Of a stretch of 64,000 nucleotides of DNA, positions 42,705-52,283 are shown piece by piece (the stretch's first letter is position 1; the number at the start of each line of letters is the position of its first letter). The DNA is taken from positions 6,707,501 to 6,771,500 of the forward strand of contig NZ_CP102931.1 in the NCBI RefSeq assembly GCF_024734665.1, in the 5' to 3' direction. Source of the stretch: Variovorax paradoxus. Lineage in GTDB: Bacteria > Pseudomonadota > Gammaproteobacteria > Burkholderiales > Burkholderiaceae_C. Position numbers and translations under genes: made by a program. The notes below the pieces were generated by a model. It was not told where the DNA came from. It saw nothing but the letters and a program-made list of their open reading frames with translations, and ran no database searches.

Positions 42705-43894
42705 CAGCGCATCATGCTCTCGTCCGTTGATGCCGGCAGCTGCTGTTTGACCAGCGCCACCCAGTAGGCGGCACCCAGCGGCAGGATGGCGTCGTTGAAG
42801 TCGTAGTACGGGTTGTGCACGTTCGGGTCGTTCGGGCCCTCACCCGCGCCAATGCCGATGTAGGCTCCCGGGCGCTTCTGCAGCATGAAGGCGAAGTCTT
42901 CCGAGCCCATGGCGGGCGGGATGTCGGTGTGCACCTGCTCGCGCTCGACCAAGCTGGCCGCAGCGGCGATGGCGGCGTCGGTCTCGGCAGGCGTGTTGAC
43001 CACGCCGGGATAGCCGCGGCGGTAGTCGAGCGCCACCCTGGCGCCGTGCGTGACCGCAACGCCGTCGCAGATCTGCTGCATGGCGGCCTGAGTCTGGTCT
43101 TGAATGACGGGGTCGAGCGTGCGCACGGTGCCGCGCAGCACTACGGTTTCAGGGATCACGTTCCAGGTGTCGCCACCGTGGATTTGCGTGACGCTCACCA
43201 CGGCCGAATCGGTCGCGCCGGTGCGGCGGCTCACGATGGTCTGCAGTGCGTTCACCAGCTGGGCCGAGACAACCACCGAATCGATGCCGGTCTCGGGCAT
43301 GGCGCCGTGGCTGCCCTTGCCAGTAATGACGATCTCGAAGGTGTCGAGAAAGGCCGTCATCGTGCCCTTGCGGATCGCGAACCGGCCACGCGGCAGGGCC
43401 GGAAAGTTGTGCATGCCGTAGACGGCGTCGGCCGGGAACTGCTCGAACAGGCCCTCTTCCACCATCACGCGGCCGCCGCCCTCGTTTTCCTCGGCGGGCT
43501 GGAACACGAAGTGCACCGTGCCCTTGAAGGGCTTGTGGCGCGACAGGTGCTCGGCCGCGCCGAGCAGCATGGCGGTGTGGCCGTCATGGCCGCAGGCGTG
43601 CATCTTGCCGGCGCACTTGGAGGCGTGCGCTTGCGTGCCCAGCTCCTGCATGTTGAGCGCGTCGAGGTCGGCGCGCAGCGCGATGCTCGGGCCCTCGCCG
43701 TTCTTCAGCGTGCCGACCACGCCGGTGCCGGCCAGGCCGCGATGCACCGTCAGGCCCATCAGCATCAGCGCGTTGGCGACGACGTTGGCGGTGCGGTGTT
43801 CCTCGAAGGCGGTCTCGGGGTTGGCGTGGATGTCGCGGCGCCAGCTCAGCATGCGGGCGCGGGTGTCTTCGTCGATGTCGGGGTCGCGGTACAT
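42704..43894 (-). CDS. M20-family amidohydrolase (N-acyl-amino-acid/hippurate hydrolase-like)
   Basis: 396 aa. Metal and catalytic blocks: [23 protein letters not shown] (Glu-Glu), [12 protein letters not shown] and, near the end, [18 protein letters not shown] belongs to the dimerisation-domain His site. The family removes acyl groups from amino acids or amides in the cytoplasm. It lies 20 bases after the DUF3100 gene and abuts sdaA, so a serine derivative is a plausible substrate (inference). Confidence 0.92.
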
Positions 43895-43914
43895 GGCAGT
43901 TCTCTCGTGGGTTG

Positions 43915-45255
43915 TCAGTGGAAGAATTCGGCGATGAGGGTCGCACCGAGGAAGGTGCCAGCCGTGGCGGTGAGCGACACCACCACGATGCGCCAGCCCA
44001 GCTGGCGGAACACCGGCAGATCCTTCGCGACGGAGAAACCGGCCAGCGCCAGCACCGGCGTCGTGAAGGCGAGGAAGTTGAGCTTGGCGGTGATGGCGAT
44101 GAGCGCGTCGGAGAACGGAAACAGCCCCGGAATGCCCACCACCGTGGCCACCACCGACAGCACCAGCACCATCGGCAGGCGCGGCATGAGGCGCTTGATG
44201 CCCTCGACCACCAACGCGATCGCCACCACGGCAGCCATGCCTTCGAGCGACACCAGCATCGGCACCTTGTAGGTCAGCGAATTGCCGATGAGCACGCCGC
44301 CGCCCACCACCGCCCAGGCGATGAGCGTGTCGCGCAGTGGCAAGGCACCGCCATGCGCCACGCTGACCTGCGACATGGCGCCCGTGCCTGCCGAGTCCTG
44401 CGCGCCGCGCTTCGAGAAGCGGCCCAGCACCGGCTCCAGCTTGCCGTAGAGCCACGAACACAGCGGCAGCGACAGGAACAGCGTGAAGTAGAAGCCCGCC
44501 ACGGTGGTCAACAGGTTCGACGCGGCAGCGATGGCGGTGAGCTGCGGCAGCATCTCGGCCGGCTGCTGCGCGGCGATGGCGCCCAGCGCGGCGGCCATCA
44601 GGCTGCCCGAGCCCACGCCGGCGCCCATGGCCAACGAGCGCGGATCGAAGATGTGCAGGCTGGCAATGAAGCCCGCCAGCACCGCGATGAAGAGCGCGCC
44701 CAGCACCGTGCCGGTGATGTACTCGGCCAGCACGCCGCGGCCTTCAGGCGAGGCCATGCCGTACTTCTCTCCGATGATCACGAGGTTGCCCTCGCGGCCC
44801 ACCGAGAAGGTGGCGCCCACGGCTTCGCGCTTGATGCCCAGCAGCAGCGCCAGCGGCAAGCCGAGGGCCAGCGTACCCAGCGCATGGCCGAACTCCTGGA
44901 ACAGCAGCGCCCAGCCGGCCTGCTTGACCTGCGGCAGCGCGGCGCCGACCGTGAGGCCCAGCTTCACCACGAACAGCAGCAGGCCCGCATTCAGCAGGCC
45001 GCCGGCAAACGACTGCTCGGCGGTCGCCACCCGCGCCACGCCCGGCACACGGCTGTGCGCGATGCCCCACGCAGCCGCGATCAGCAGCGCCCACAGCATC
45101 GGCAGCAGCGCCACCTTGCCCGGGCCGACGCTGAACTGCACCGGGCCGATGAGCTCGGCCACGGCCACGATGGCCAGCGTGACGAGCGCGAGCCTGAGTT
45201 TTCCGGAGGCGCTGGAGGGCGCGGCGGCTGCAAGAACGGAAGCGGCAGAGGTCAT
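43915..45255 (-). CDS. DUF3100-family integral membrane protein, probable transporter
   Basis: 446 aa with about twelve hydrophobic segments and Gly-rich turns (MGAGVGSGSLMAAALGAIAA). It matches my recollection of the DUF3100 family, often encoded beside M20 amidohydrolases. First gene of the operon with the amidohydrolase and sdaA, which points to uptake of their substrate. The ATG at 45255 is chosen; the open frame upstream enters the divergent operator region. Confidence 0.8.
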   Translation of the reverse strand: MTSAASVLAAAAPSSASGKLRLALVTLAIVAVAELIGPVQFSVGPGKVALLPMLWALLIAAAWGIAHSRVPGVARVATAEQSFAGGLLNAGLLLFVVKLGLTVGAALPQVKQAGWALLFQEFGHALGTLALGLPLALLLGIKREAVGATFSVGREGNLVIIGEKYGMASPEGRGVLAEYITGTVLGALFIAVLAGFIASLHIFDPRSLAMGAGVGSGSLMAAALGAIAAQQPAEMLPQLTAIAAASNLLTTVAGFYFTLFLSLPLCSWLYGKLEPVLGRFSKRGAQDSAGTGAMSQVSVAHGGALPLRDTLIAWAVVGGGVLIGNSLTYKVPMLVSLEGMAAVVAIALVVEGIKRLMPRLPMVLVLSVVATVVGIPGLFPFSDALIAITAKLNFLAFTTPVLALAGFSVAKDLPVFRQLGWRIVVVSLTATAGTFLGATLIAEFFH

Positions 45256-45347
45256 GTGTGGGGCGTCTTTTCGTGGCGCAGTACCTGCGGGGTGCCGGCG
45301 AGTTTCTGCTTGTAGGTCTATTGCATCAATGACCGTAAATTGGGATA

Positions 45348-45361
45348 TTCGATGCATCGAA
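45348..45361. promoter_or_regulatory. Perfect 14-bp palindrome TTCGATGCATCGAA
   Basis: Lies in the divergent gap between the DUF3100 operon and the LysR gene, 36 bases before the LysR start. TTGCAT (45321) and ATGCAA (45362) flank it as a wider dyad. Strong candidate operator for the adjacent LysR protein. Confidence 0.55.
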
Positions 45362-45396
45362 TGCAACACTCGTCACGAACTTCAGGAGACCGGGCC

Positions 45397-46383
45397 ATGG
45401 ACGACAAGCTCGACACGCGCCGCGTGCGCTACTTCATGCAGGTGCTCGACAGCGGCTCGGTGCGCGGCGCCGCCGACGTGCTCGACATGGACCCCTCGGC
45501 CGTGAGCCGCGCCATCGGCATCCTCGAGCAGGAATGCGGCGTGCCGCTGCTGGAGCGCCACGGCCGCGGCGTGGTGCCCACCGACGCGGGCGAGATGCTG
45601 GCCGGCTACGTGCGGCGCCAGAACAGCCAGAAGCAGCACCTGATGGCGCAGATGGACAGCATCCGCAAGATCGAGCGCGGCCACATCGACATCGTGGCGG
45701 GCGAGGGATACGTCGATTGGCTCATGCGCCACAGCCTGCGCAACTTCATGACCACGCACCCGAAGATCACCATCGACCTCGACGTGGCGAGCACCGACGA
45801 GATCGTGCAGCGCGTGATCGAAGAGCGCGCCCACATCGGCATGCTGTTCCAGCCGCCGAAGGACGATCGGCTCACCTCCCACCAGTCGCACTCGCAGCCG
45901 ATCCAGGCGCTGGTGCTGGCCACGCACCCGCTCGCGCGGCTGGGCCGTCCGCTGAAGCTGGCCGACCTGCTGCCCTACCCGGGCGCCACGCTGCACCGCA
46001 ACTTCGGCGTGCGCCAGCACATCGAGGCGGCCGAGGTCAGCGAAGGCGTGCGGCTGCCATCGCTGTTGACCACCACCTCGTTCAGCGCGCTCGGCCACTT
46101 CGTGTCTGCCGGGCTGGGCTACGCGCTGGGCACGCGCATCTCGCTCACGCCGAACGCCACCAACCCGGAACTGATCGAGCTGCCGATGAAGAACCCGCTT
46201 CTGTCGCAAGGGCGCTCGCACATCGTGTCGCGGCACGGGCGCATGCTGTCGCCGGCCGCGGCCGAATTGCTGCGGTGCGTGGTGGCGGACATGCGGCGGT
46301 ATGCCGATTCGGCCGCCAGCAAGGAGAAGCCGGAGAAAGCGGAGAAGCGCGCGGCCTCGCGCGCACGAAGCACCGCGGCATGA
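45397..46383 (+). CDS. LysR-family regulator of the DUF3100-M20-sdaA operon (inferred)
   Basis: 328 aa from the ATG behind CAGGAGAC. HTH in GSVRGAADVLDMDPSAVSRA. The C-terminus has a Lys/Glu/Ala-rich tail (ASKEKPEKAEKRAASRARST) of about 25 residues beyond the family norm, probably disordered. Divergent from the DUF3100 operon, with a palindrome between. Confidence 0.9.
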   Translation: MDDKLDTRRVRYFMQVLDSGSVRGAADVLDMDPSAVSRAIGILEQECGVPLLERHGRGVVPTDAGEMLAGYVRRQNSQKQHLMAQMDSIRKIERGHIDIVAGEGYVDWLMRHSLRNFMTTHPKITIDLDVASTDEIVQRVIEERAHIGMLFQPPKDDRLTSHQSHSQPIQALVLATHPLARLGRPLKLADLLPYPGATLHRNFGVRQHIEAAEVSEGVRLPSLLTTTSFSALGHFVSAGLGYALGTRISLTPNATNPELIELPMKNPLLSQGRSHIVSRHGRMLSPAAAELLRCVVADMRRYADSAASKEKPEKAEKRAASRARSTAA

Positions 46384-46430
46384 GGCACGGCGTTGCGCGC
46401 CTCGCCCTTTCGGTGTTCTGATCGGCCCCC

Positions 46431-46889
46431 ATGTCCTACGCCATTCCGCTTTTCATCCACCTGCTCTGCGCCGCCTTCTGGGTCGGCGGCATGGCGACCA
46501 TGCACTTCGCGGTGCGCCCTTCCGCCGTCGCCACGCTGGAGCCGCCGCTGCGCCTGCGCATGATGGCCGCGACACTGCGGCGCTTCTTCGTAGGGGTGGA
46601 CGCGTCGGTCACGCTGCTGTTCGTGACCGGCATGGCGATGATCCTCTCGACAGGCGGCTTCCGCGGCCTGCACTGGCGCATCGAAGCGATGATGAGCATC
46701 GCGATCGTGATGGCCGCCATCTATGTCTACATCCGCGCCTCGGTGTTCAAGGCGATGCGGCGCGCGGTGGAAGAAAGCGCCTGGCCGGTGGCGGCCGCGC
46801 GGCTGAACACCGTGCGCAAGCTGGTGATGGTGAACCTGGTGTTGGGCGTGATCGTGTTCGGGGTGGCGACCGTGGGCCGGGCCAGCTGA
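46431..46889 (+). CDS. CopD-like four-helix membrane protein
   Basis: 152 aa, four hydrophobic helices. The first helix has the conserved FIHLLCAAFWVGGMATMHFAV pattern (His-x-x-x-x-x-x-Phe-Trp-x-Gly) seen in CopD-like proteins. The true CopD copper role is not proven, as the short form lacks the longer CopD body. It starts about 48 bases after the LysR stop. Confidence 0.72.
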   Translation: MSYAIPLFIHLLCAAFWVGGMATMHFAVRPSAVATLEPPLRLRMMAATLRRFFVGVDASVTLLFVTGMAMILSTGGFRGLHWRIEAMMSIAIVMAAIYVYIRASVFKAMRRAVEESAWPVAAARLNTVRKLVMVNLVLGVIVFGVATVGRAS

Positions 46890-46900
46890 AGCCGCGGCGC

Positions 46901-47536
46901 TCAGCCGAAGCGGTAGTCCAGGTGCGTCACCAGCGCCGAGCTTTCGGCGCTCACGGGCGTCATCTTCAACTCCTCGGGCGCAAGGCCGTCCAGTAGCCGC
47001 AGGCCCGCGCCCAGCAGGCTGGGCGCGACATGGATCGTGCATTCGTCGACCCGTCCGGCCTTGATGTATTGACGGACGGTGTCGGCGCCGCCGGAGATGC
47101 GCACGTCCTTGCCGCCGGCCGCGACCTTGGCCTGTGCCAGCGCGCTTTCGAGGCCATCGGTCACGAAGTGGAAGGTGGTGCCGCCCAGCCGCACCCATGG
47201 CTCGCGCGGCGAATGCGTGAGCACGTACACGGGTGCGCGGAATGGCGGGTTCTCGGGCCAGCTGACCTCGCCCTCGTCGAACATGCGGCGGCCCATCACG
47301 TAGGCGCCGGCGCGCGCGAACACCCGCTTCACCCGTTCGTCGTCGGGCGTGCCCTGCTCGCCGCCACCGCCGGGAATGCCGAGGATCTCGCGGAAGGTGG
47401 CGGTCTGGAAGACCCAGCCGTGCATGGCCCGGCCGCCATCGCCGAGCGGATTGCCCGGGCCGGCGTTGGGGCCCGCCATGCAGCCGTCGAGCGAGATGCC
47501 CACGTCGAAGAAGACTTTTCCGCTGCTGCTGCTCAT
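46901..47536 (-). CDS. RibD C-terminal/dihydrofolate-reductase-family protein
   Basis: 211 aa. FFDVGISLDGCMAGPN at the N-terminus, GAYVMGRRMFDEGE, FHFVTDGLESALAQAK and DVRISGGADTVRQYIKAG are the DHFR-fold blocks of the YyaP/YwjB-like RibD group. Likely an NADPH-dependent reductase of unknown substrate; not the housekeeping FolA. It is convergent with the CopD-like gene and lies downstream of ohr on the same strand. Confidence 0.85.
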   Translation of the reverse strand: MSSSSGKVFFDVGISLDGCMAGPNAGPGNPLGDGGRAMHGWVFQTATFREILGIPGGGGEQGTPDDERVKRVFARAGAYVMGRRMFDEGEVSWPENPPFRAPVYVLTHSPREPWVRLGGTTFHFVTDGLESALAQAKVAAGGKDVRISGGADTVRQYIKAGRVDECTIHVAPSLLGAGLRLLDGLAPEELKMTPVSAESSALVTHLDYRFG

Positions 47537-47621
47537 AGGTCGTGTTCCGGCCCGGGGGCCGGCCTGGGTTGCAGAGAAGTCGGAGTCTATGCGCGGGCCC
47601 GCCCGATGCAAACAACCCGGC

Positions 47622-48041
47622 TCAGACCAGGTTGAGTTCGACGTCGATGTTGCCGCGCGTGAGCTTGGAGTACGGGCAGGTCTGGTGCGCGGCATCGACG
47701 ACGGCGCGTGCGGTTTCGCGCTCGAGGCCCGGCAGGCTCACGTTCAGGCGCGCGCGCAGGAAGTACTGGCCGTCTTCGTTGGCCAGGTCGACCTCGGCAT
47801 CGACAGCCAGGTCGGCCGGCAGCTTGATCTTCATCGCGCCGGCCGCCTTGCCCATTGCGCCGATGAAGCAGGCCGACCAGCCGGCGGCGAACAGCTGCTC
47901 GGGGTTGGTGCCCGCGCCGGAGGTGCCGGGCGACGAAAGCCGGATGTCGAGGCGCCCGTCATCGCTGCGCGATGCGCCGTCGCGCCCGCCCGTGGTGTGG
48001 GTCTTGCCGGTGTAGAGGATCTTTGCGGTGGTGGAGCTCAT
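47622..48041 (-). CDS. ohr: Organic hydroperoxide resistance protein (OsmC/Ohr)
   Basis: 139 aa, exactly the Ohr size. Catalytic Cys58 in GWSACFIGAM and Cys122 in QTCPYSKLTRGNI are both present, with the partner Glu in NPEQLFAAGW. It reduces organic hydroperoxides to alcohols using lipoylated proteins. No OhrR gene is adjacent in the window; the 158-base upstream region shows no clear operator. Confidence 0.93.
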   Translation of the reverse strand: MSSTTAKILYTGKTHTTGGRDGASRSDDGRLDIRLSSPGTSGAGTNPEQLFAAGWSACFIGAMGKAAGAMKIKLPADLAVDAEVDLANEDGQYFLRARLNVSLPGLERETARAVVDAAHQTCPYSKLTRGNIDVELNLV

Positions 48042-48199
48042 GGGGATTCCTTTCAGGCTCGCCGGAATGGCGATGCATGGATTGAATCGGCCGGCTGTAT
48101 CCGCGATGTGTCGAGCGGAGCGCACTTTTGCATGCCCGTGTGTGCGGCGGGCGGCCAGACACACTGGCGTACAAAGCGGCCGCTCGGTTGAGCCGCAGG

Positions 48200-48631
48200 T
48201 CAGCGAGGGGCGCCCTTGAGCTCGACGGTGTTGCCGTCGGGGTCGGCGATGTAGATCGAGGGGCCGTTGCCCTCGGCGCCGAAGTTGTTCTGCACCTCGC
48301 CGTTCACCGCTACGCCGTGGGCAGCCATCAGCGCGCGAATGGCGGATTCGTCGAAAGGCTCGATGCGCAGGCAGATGTGGTCGACGTTGCGGCCTTCCAC
48401 GCCGGCAAGCGCCCCGCCCTGCCTGCCCAGCGGGCCGTCGGGTGTGACGAGATCGATCAGGCTCGCGCCGGCGCGCAGGTGCACGAGCCCCAGGTCATCG
48501 CGGCGCTTCTCGATGGCGCAGCCCAGCACGTCGCGGTAGAACGTGATGGCGCGTTCCATGTCCTTCACGCGCAGCACGATATGGTCGATGCGCAGCACCG
48601 AGAACGGTGGCGTGCGCATCGGGCTCGTCAT
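48200..48631 (-). CDS. VOC-family (glyoxalase-like) protein
   Basis: 143 aa. One VOC module with RIDHIVLRVKDMERAITFY at the N-terminus, NVDHICLRI in the middle and SIYIADPDGNTVELKG at the end. His, His and Glu are placed to bind a divalent metal. It lies 13 bases downstream of the CoA-transferase gene and may be co-transcribed with it, but the reaction is unknown. Confidence 0.85.
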   Translation of the reverse strand: MTSPMRTPPFSVLRIDHIVLRVKDMERAITFYRDVLGCAIEKRRDDLGLVHLRAGASLIDLVTPDGPLGRQGGALAGVEGRNVDHICLRIEPFDESAIRALMAAHGVAVNGEVQNNFGAEGNGPSIYIADPDGNTVELKGAPR

Positions 48632-48644
48632 GGCTGCTCCGTTG

Positions 48645-49883
48645 TCAGACCACGCCGGCCGAGCGCAGGGCGTCGAAGCGGGCGGCGTCGATGCCCATTT
48701 CCGCCAGCACTTCCTGCGTGTGCTGCCCCAGCGCCGGTGGTGCATGACGCAGCACGGGCGGCGTGGCCGTCAGGCGCAGCGGGCTCGCCACGCCGGTGAT
48801 GCTGGCAATGCCGTCGCCCGCATCGCGCGGCAGCGTCACGGCAAGGCCGCGCGCCTTGACCTGCGCGTCGTCGAAGGCCTGGGCGATGTCGTTGATCGGG
48901 CCGCAGGGCACGGCCTTGTCTTCGAGCAGCGTGACCCACGCGGCCGTGGTGCGGGTGCGCGTGAGTTCTTCCATCATCGGGATCAGCACCAGGCGGTGCT
49001 TCACGCGCAGCGTGTTGGTGGCAAAGCGTGCATCGGTCGCCCACTCGGGGTGGCCGGCCGCGTCGCAGAAGCGCGCGAACTGCCCGTTGTTGCCGATGGC
49101 CAGCAGCATCGAGCCGTCTTGCGTCGGAAAGTCCTGATACGGCGCGAGGCTCGGATGCGTGTTGCCCTGGCGCTCGGGCGCCTTGCCGGTGTTGAGGAAT
49201 GCGCTCGCCTGGTTGGCGAGGATGGCCATGCCCACGTCGAGCAGCGCCATGTCGATGTGCTGGCCTTCGCCGGTACGGTCACGCACCTGCAGCGCCGCGA
49301 GGATGGCGGTGCTGGCGTAGACGCCGGTGAACAGGTCCGTGAGCGCCACGCCCACGCGCAGCGGGCCGCCACCGGGTACGTCATCAGGGCGGCCGGTGAT
49401 GCTCATCATGCCGGTCATGGCCTGGATCATCAGGTCGTAGCCCGCGCGCTCGGCGTATGGGCCGTCGTGGCCGAAGCCGGTCACGCTGCAGTAGATGAGG
49501 CGCGGGTTGGCCGCGCGCAGGCTCTCGTGGTCGAGGCCGTACTGCTTGAGGCCGCCGGTCTTGAAGTTCTCCACCACGATGTCGGCCTGCGCCGCCATCT
49601 GCCTGAGCAGCGCCTGCCCGTCGGGCGTGGCCATGTCGACCGTGACCGAGCGCTTGTTGCGGTTGCAGGACGTGAAGTAGCTCGCCTGGTCGGTGTCGTT
49701 GCCGTTCGCGTCCTTGATGAAGGGGGGGCCCCAGGTGCGCGTGTCGTCGCCGACGCCGGGGCGCTCGATCTTCACGACGTCGGCGCCCAGGTCCGCCAGG
49801 ATCTGCGTGCACCAAGGGCCCGCGAGCACGCGGGACAGATCGAGGACCTTGATGCCGTCGAGTGCTGCGGGCTTGTTGCTCAT
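48645..49883 (-). CDS. CaiB/BaiF-type class III CoA transferase
   Basis: 412 aa. Family blocks: LDGIKVLDLSRVLAGPWCTQ, FTSCNRNKRSVTVDM, the segment around AGYDLMIQAMTGMM that holds the catalytic Asp, and GNNGQFARFCDAAG. It moves CoA between carboxylic acids. The gene follows the glutaryl-CoA-dehydrogenase-type gene by 8 bases, so it probably activates glutarate or a similar diacid (for example succinyl-CoA:glutarate transfer). Confidence 0.92.
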   Translation of the reverse strand: MSNKPAALDGIKVLDLSRVLAGPWCTQILADLGADVVKIERPGVGDDTRTWGPPFIKDANGNDTDQASYFTSCNRNKRSVTVDMATPDGQALLRQMAAQADIVVENFKTGGLKQYGLDHESLRAANPRLIYCSVTGFGHDGPYAERAGYDLMIQAMTGMMSITGRPDDVPGGGPLRVGVALTDLFTGVYASTAILAALQVRDRTGEGQHIDMALLDVGMAILANQASAFLNTGKAPERQGNTHPSLAPYQDFPTQDGSMLLAIGNNGQFARFCDAAGHPEWATDARFATNTLRVKHRLVLIPMMEELTRTRTTAAWVTLLEDKAVPCGPINDIAQAFDDAQVKARGLAVTLPRDAGDGIASITGVASPLRLTATPPVLRHAPPALGQHTQEVLAEMGIDAARFDALRSAGVV

Positions 49884-49891
49884 GCCTTCGA

Positions 49892-51091
49892 TCAGTTCGC
49901 GAACGCTGCGATGCCGGTGATGGCGCGGCCCAGGATGAGCGCGTGGATGTCGTGCGTGCCTTCGTAGGTGTTGACCACTTCGAGGTTCACCAAGTGGCGG
50001 GCCACGCCGAACTCATCGCTGATGCCGTTGCCGCCCATCATGTCGCGCGCCATGCGGGCGATGTCGAGCGACTTGCCGCAGTTGTTGCGCTTCATGATCG
50101 AGGTGATTTCGACTGCGGCAATGCCCTCGTCCTTCATGCGGCCCAGGCGCAGGCTGCCTTGCAGGCCCAGCGTGATTTCGGTCTGCATGTCGGCCAGCTT
50201 CTTCTGGATGAGCTGGTTGGCGGCGAGCGGGCGGCCGAACTGCTTGCGGTCCAGCGTGTACTGGCGGGCGCGGTGCCAGCAGTCTTCAGCGGCGCCCAGG
50301 GCACCCCACGAGATGCCGTAGCGGGCGCTGTTCAGGCAGGTGAACGGGCCCTTGAGGCCTTGCACTTCGGGGAAGGCGTTTTCTTCGGGGCAGAACACAC
50401 CGTCCATCACGATCTCGCCGGTGATGCTGGCGCGCAGGCCGACCTTGCCGTGGATCGCGGGAGCGCTCAGGCCCTTCATGCCCTTTTCGAGCACGAAGCC
50501 GCGGATGGGGCCGACCGTGCCGCTTTCGCTGACTTCCTTGGCCCACACCACGAACACGTCGGCGATGGGCGAGTTGCTGATCCACATCTTCGAGCCGCTG
50601 AGCGAGTAGCCGCCCGGCACCTTCTTGGCGCGCGTGGCCATGCTGCCGGGGTCGGAGCCGTGGTCGGGCTCGGTCAGGCCGAAGCAGCCGATCCATTCGC
50701 CGGTGGCGAGCTTGGGCAGGAACTTCTGCTTTTGCGCTTCGGTGCCGAATTCGAAGATCGGCACCATCACCAGCGAGCTCTGCACGCTGGCCATCGAGCG
50801 GTAGCCCGAGTCGACGCGCTCGACTTCGCGGGCGATCAGGCCATAGGCCACGTAGTTGAGGCCTGGGCCGCCGTACTGCTCGGGGATCGTGGGGCCCAGC
50901 AGTCCGAGCGCGCCCATTTCGCGAAAGATGGCGGGGTCGGTCTCGCCAGTGCGGAAGCCTTCGATGACGCGGGGCGCCAGGCGCTCCTGGCAGTAGGCAT
51001 TGGCCGCGTCGCGGATCATGCGTTCTTCGTCGGTCAGTTGCTGGTCGAGAAGAAGGGGGTCGTCCCAGTGGAATTGCGCTTTGGCGGCCAT
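49892..51091 (-). CDS. gcdH: Acyl-CoA dehydrogenase, glutaryl-CoA dehydrogenase type
   Basis: 399 aa. The glutaryl-CoA dehydrogenase-like blocks are [54 protein letters not shown] and the catalytic Glu in [20 protein letters not shown]. The FAD enzyme oxidises and decarboxylates glutaryl-CoA to crotonyl-CoA in lysine, tryptophan and aromatic catabolism. Operon with the CoA transferase. Divergent GcdR-like LysR gene. Confidence 0.93.
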   Translation of the reverse strand: MAAKAQFHWDDPLLLDQQLTDEERMIRDAANAYCQERLAPRVIEGFRTGETDPAIFREMGALGLLGPTIPEQYGGPGLNYVAYGLIAREVERVDSGYRSMASVQSSLVMVPIFEFGTEAQKQKFLPKLATGEWIGCFGLTEPDHGSDPGSMATRAKKVPGGYSLSGSKMWISNSPIADVFVVWAKEVSESGTVGPIRGFVLEKGMKGLSAPAIHGKVGLRASITGEIVMDGVFCPEENAFPEVQGLKGPFTCLNSARYGISWGALGAAEDCWHRARQYTLDRKQFGRPLAANQLIQKKLADMQTEITLGLQGSLRLGRMKDEGIAAVEITSIMKRNNCGKSLDIARMARDMMGGNGISDEFGVARHLVNLEVVNTYEGTHDIHALILGRAITGIAAFAN

Positions 51092-51213
51092 GTGGCTGTC
51101 TCCGGAAATTAGGGGAAAAAGGGAAAAGAGGGAAAAGCGAGAGGAATGGGGCCGATGCTAGCCATGCGGGGACCATGACGCAAACGATGAATCCTCACCC
51201 AGATATGCGTTTG

Positions 51214-51237
51214 TAGAATGTCTTGCAAGATGTTCTA
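51214..51237. promoter_or_regulatory. Imperfect 24-bp palindrome, candidate LysR operator
   Basis: Starts TAGAA, ends TTCTA, with the ten-base centre TCTTGCAAGA fully symmetric; only two base pairs in each half break the dyad. It lies in the divergent gap, 53 bases before the LysR start and about 120 bases from the gcdH start. Confidence 0.5.
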
Positions 51238-51289
51238 TCGGCCTCCCCATTGGAGAGGCCAGGGTTTCATACATACACCCGAGGCATAC

Positions 51290-52192
51290 ATGCGCCGCAA
51301 GATCCCACCCCTGCAAACCCTCGTGTGCTTCGATGCCGCCGCGCGCCACGAGAGCTACACCCGCGCCGCGCAGGAACTGGCGCTGACGCAAAGCGCTGTG
51401 TCGCGCCAGATCGGCACGCTCGAAGCCTTCCTCGGCGTGGCGCTGTTCCGTCGCACGCGGCACGGCGTGGCACTGACGGCCAGCGGCGCGGCCTATGCGC
51501 GGCAGATCACCAAGCGGCTGGAAGCGATGGAGCGCGACACGCTCGACGCCATGGCCCACCAGGGCGAAGGCGGCTCGCTCTCATTGGCAGCCGTGCCCAC
51601 CTTCGCTACCCGCTGGCTGATGCCGCGCCTGCGCGGCTTCGCGGCGCTGCAGCCCGACGTGGTGGTGCACATCGAGACGCGCACCCGCCCCTTTCTCTTT
51701 GCCGACGCGGAATTCGACGCCGCGCTGTACGCCGGCACGCCCGCGCAGGTCGAGAACTGGGCCGGCACACGCGCGCTGCTGCTGATGCACGAAGACGTGG
51801 TGCCGGTGTGCAGCCCGTCGCTGCTCCCGCGCGGCAAGGCCGTGACGCCGGCCGCCATCGCGAAGATGCCGCTGCTGCAGCAAAGCACGCGGCCCGACGG
51901 CTGGCGCCAGTGGTTCGACGCGCAGCAGATCGACGCGCCCAACGCACGCGGCGGGCCGCGCTACGAGCTGTTCTCGATACTGGCCGCGGCCGCGTCGCAC
52001 GGGCTCGGCGTGGCGCTGATGCCGACGATGCTGGTGGCCGACGAACTGGTGCGCGGCGAGCTGGTGGTGGCGTGCGCGCGGCCCTTGTCGGGCGAGCGCA
52101 ACTATTACCTCGTGACGCCAGAGCGGGCCGATCAGCGGCCGCTGCTGAAGTTCTTCAGCGACTGGCTGCTGGAGCAGGCCCGGCAGGGTTGA
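51290..52192 (+). CDS. LysR-family regulator, GcvA/GcdR-like
   Basis: 300 aa from the ATG 5 bases after GAGG. MRRKIPPLQTLVCFDAAARH and YTRAAQELALTQSAVSRQI are the GcvA-type N-terminus and HTH; the sequence FATRWLMPRLRGF opens the effector domain. Divergent from gcdH and its CoA transferase, the usual place for the glutarate-responsive GcdR regulator. Confidence 0.9.
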   Translation: MRRKIPPLQTLVCFDAAARHESYTRAAQELALTQSAVSRQIGTLEAFLGVALFRRTRHGVALTASGAAYARQITKRLEAMERDTLDAMAHQGEGGSLSLAAVPTFATRWLMPRLRGFAALQPDVVVHIETRTRPFLFADAEFDAALYAGTPAQVENWAGTRALLLMHEDVVPVCSPSLLPRGKAVTPAAIAKMPLLQQSTRPDGWRQWFDAQQIDAPNARGGPRYELFSILAAAASHGLGVALMPTMLVADELVRGELVVACARPLSGERNYYLVTPERADQRPLLKFFSDWLLEQARQG

Positions 52193-52246
52193 CGCGCCGC
52201 TAGCGCAGCGTGATGCCGAGCGAATCGAAACCCGCGTCCGGAAACG

Positions 52247-52265
52247 GCGAGCCTCGATGGCTCGC
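52247..52265 (+). terminator. Perfect hairpin GCGAGCC-TCGAT-GGCTCGC before the 2OG-oxygenase gene
   Basis: Seven-base perfect stem with five-base loop, 54 bases after the LysR stop and 18 bases before the next start. No T-tract follows, so it is not a good intrinsic terminator; it may act on mRNA stability or on translation of the next gene. Confidence 0.25.
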
Positions 52266-52283
52266 AGGCGGGACACTGGGTGC

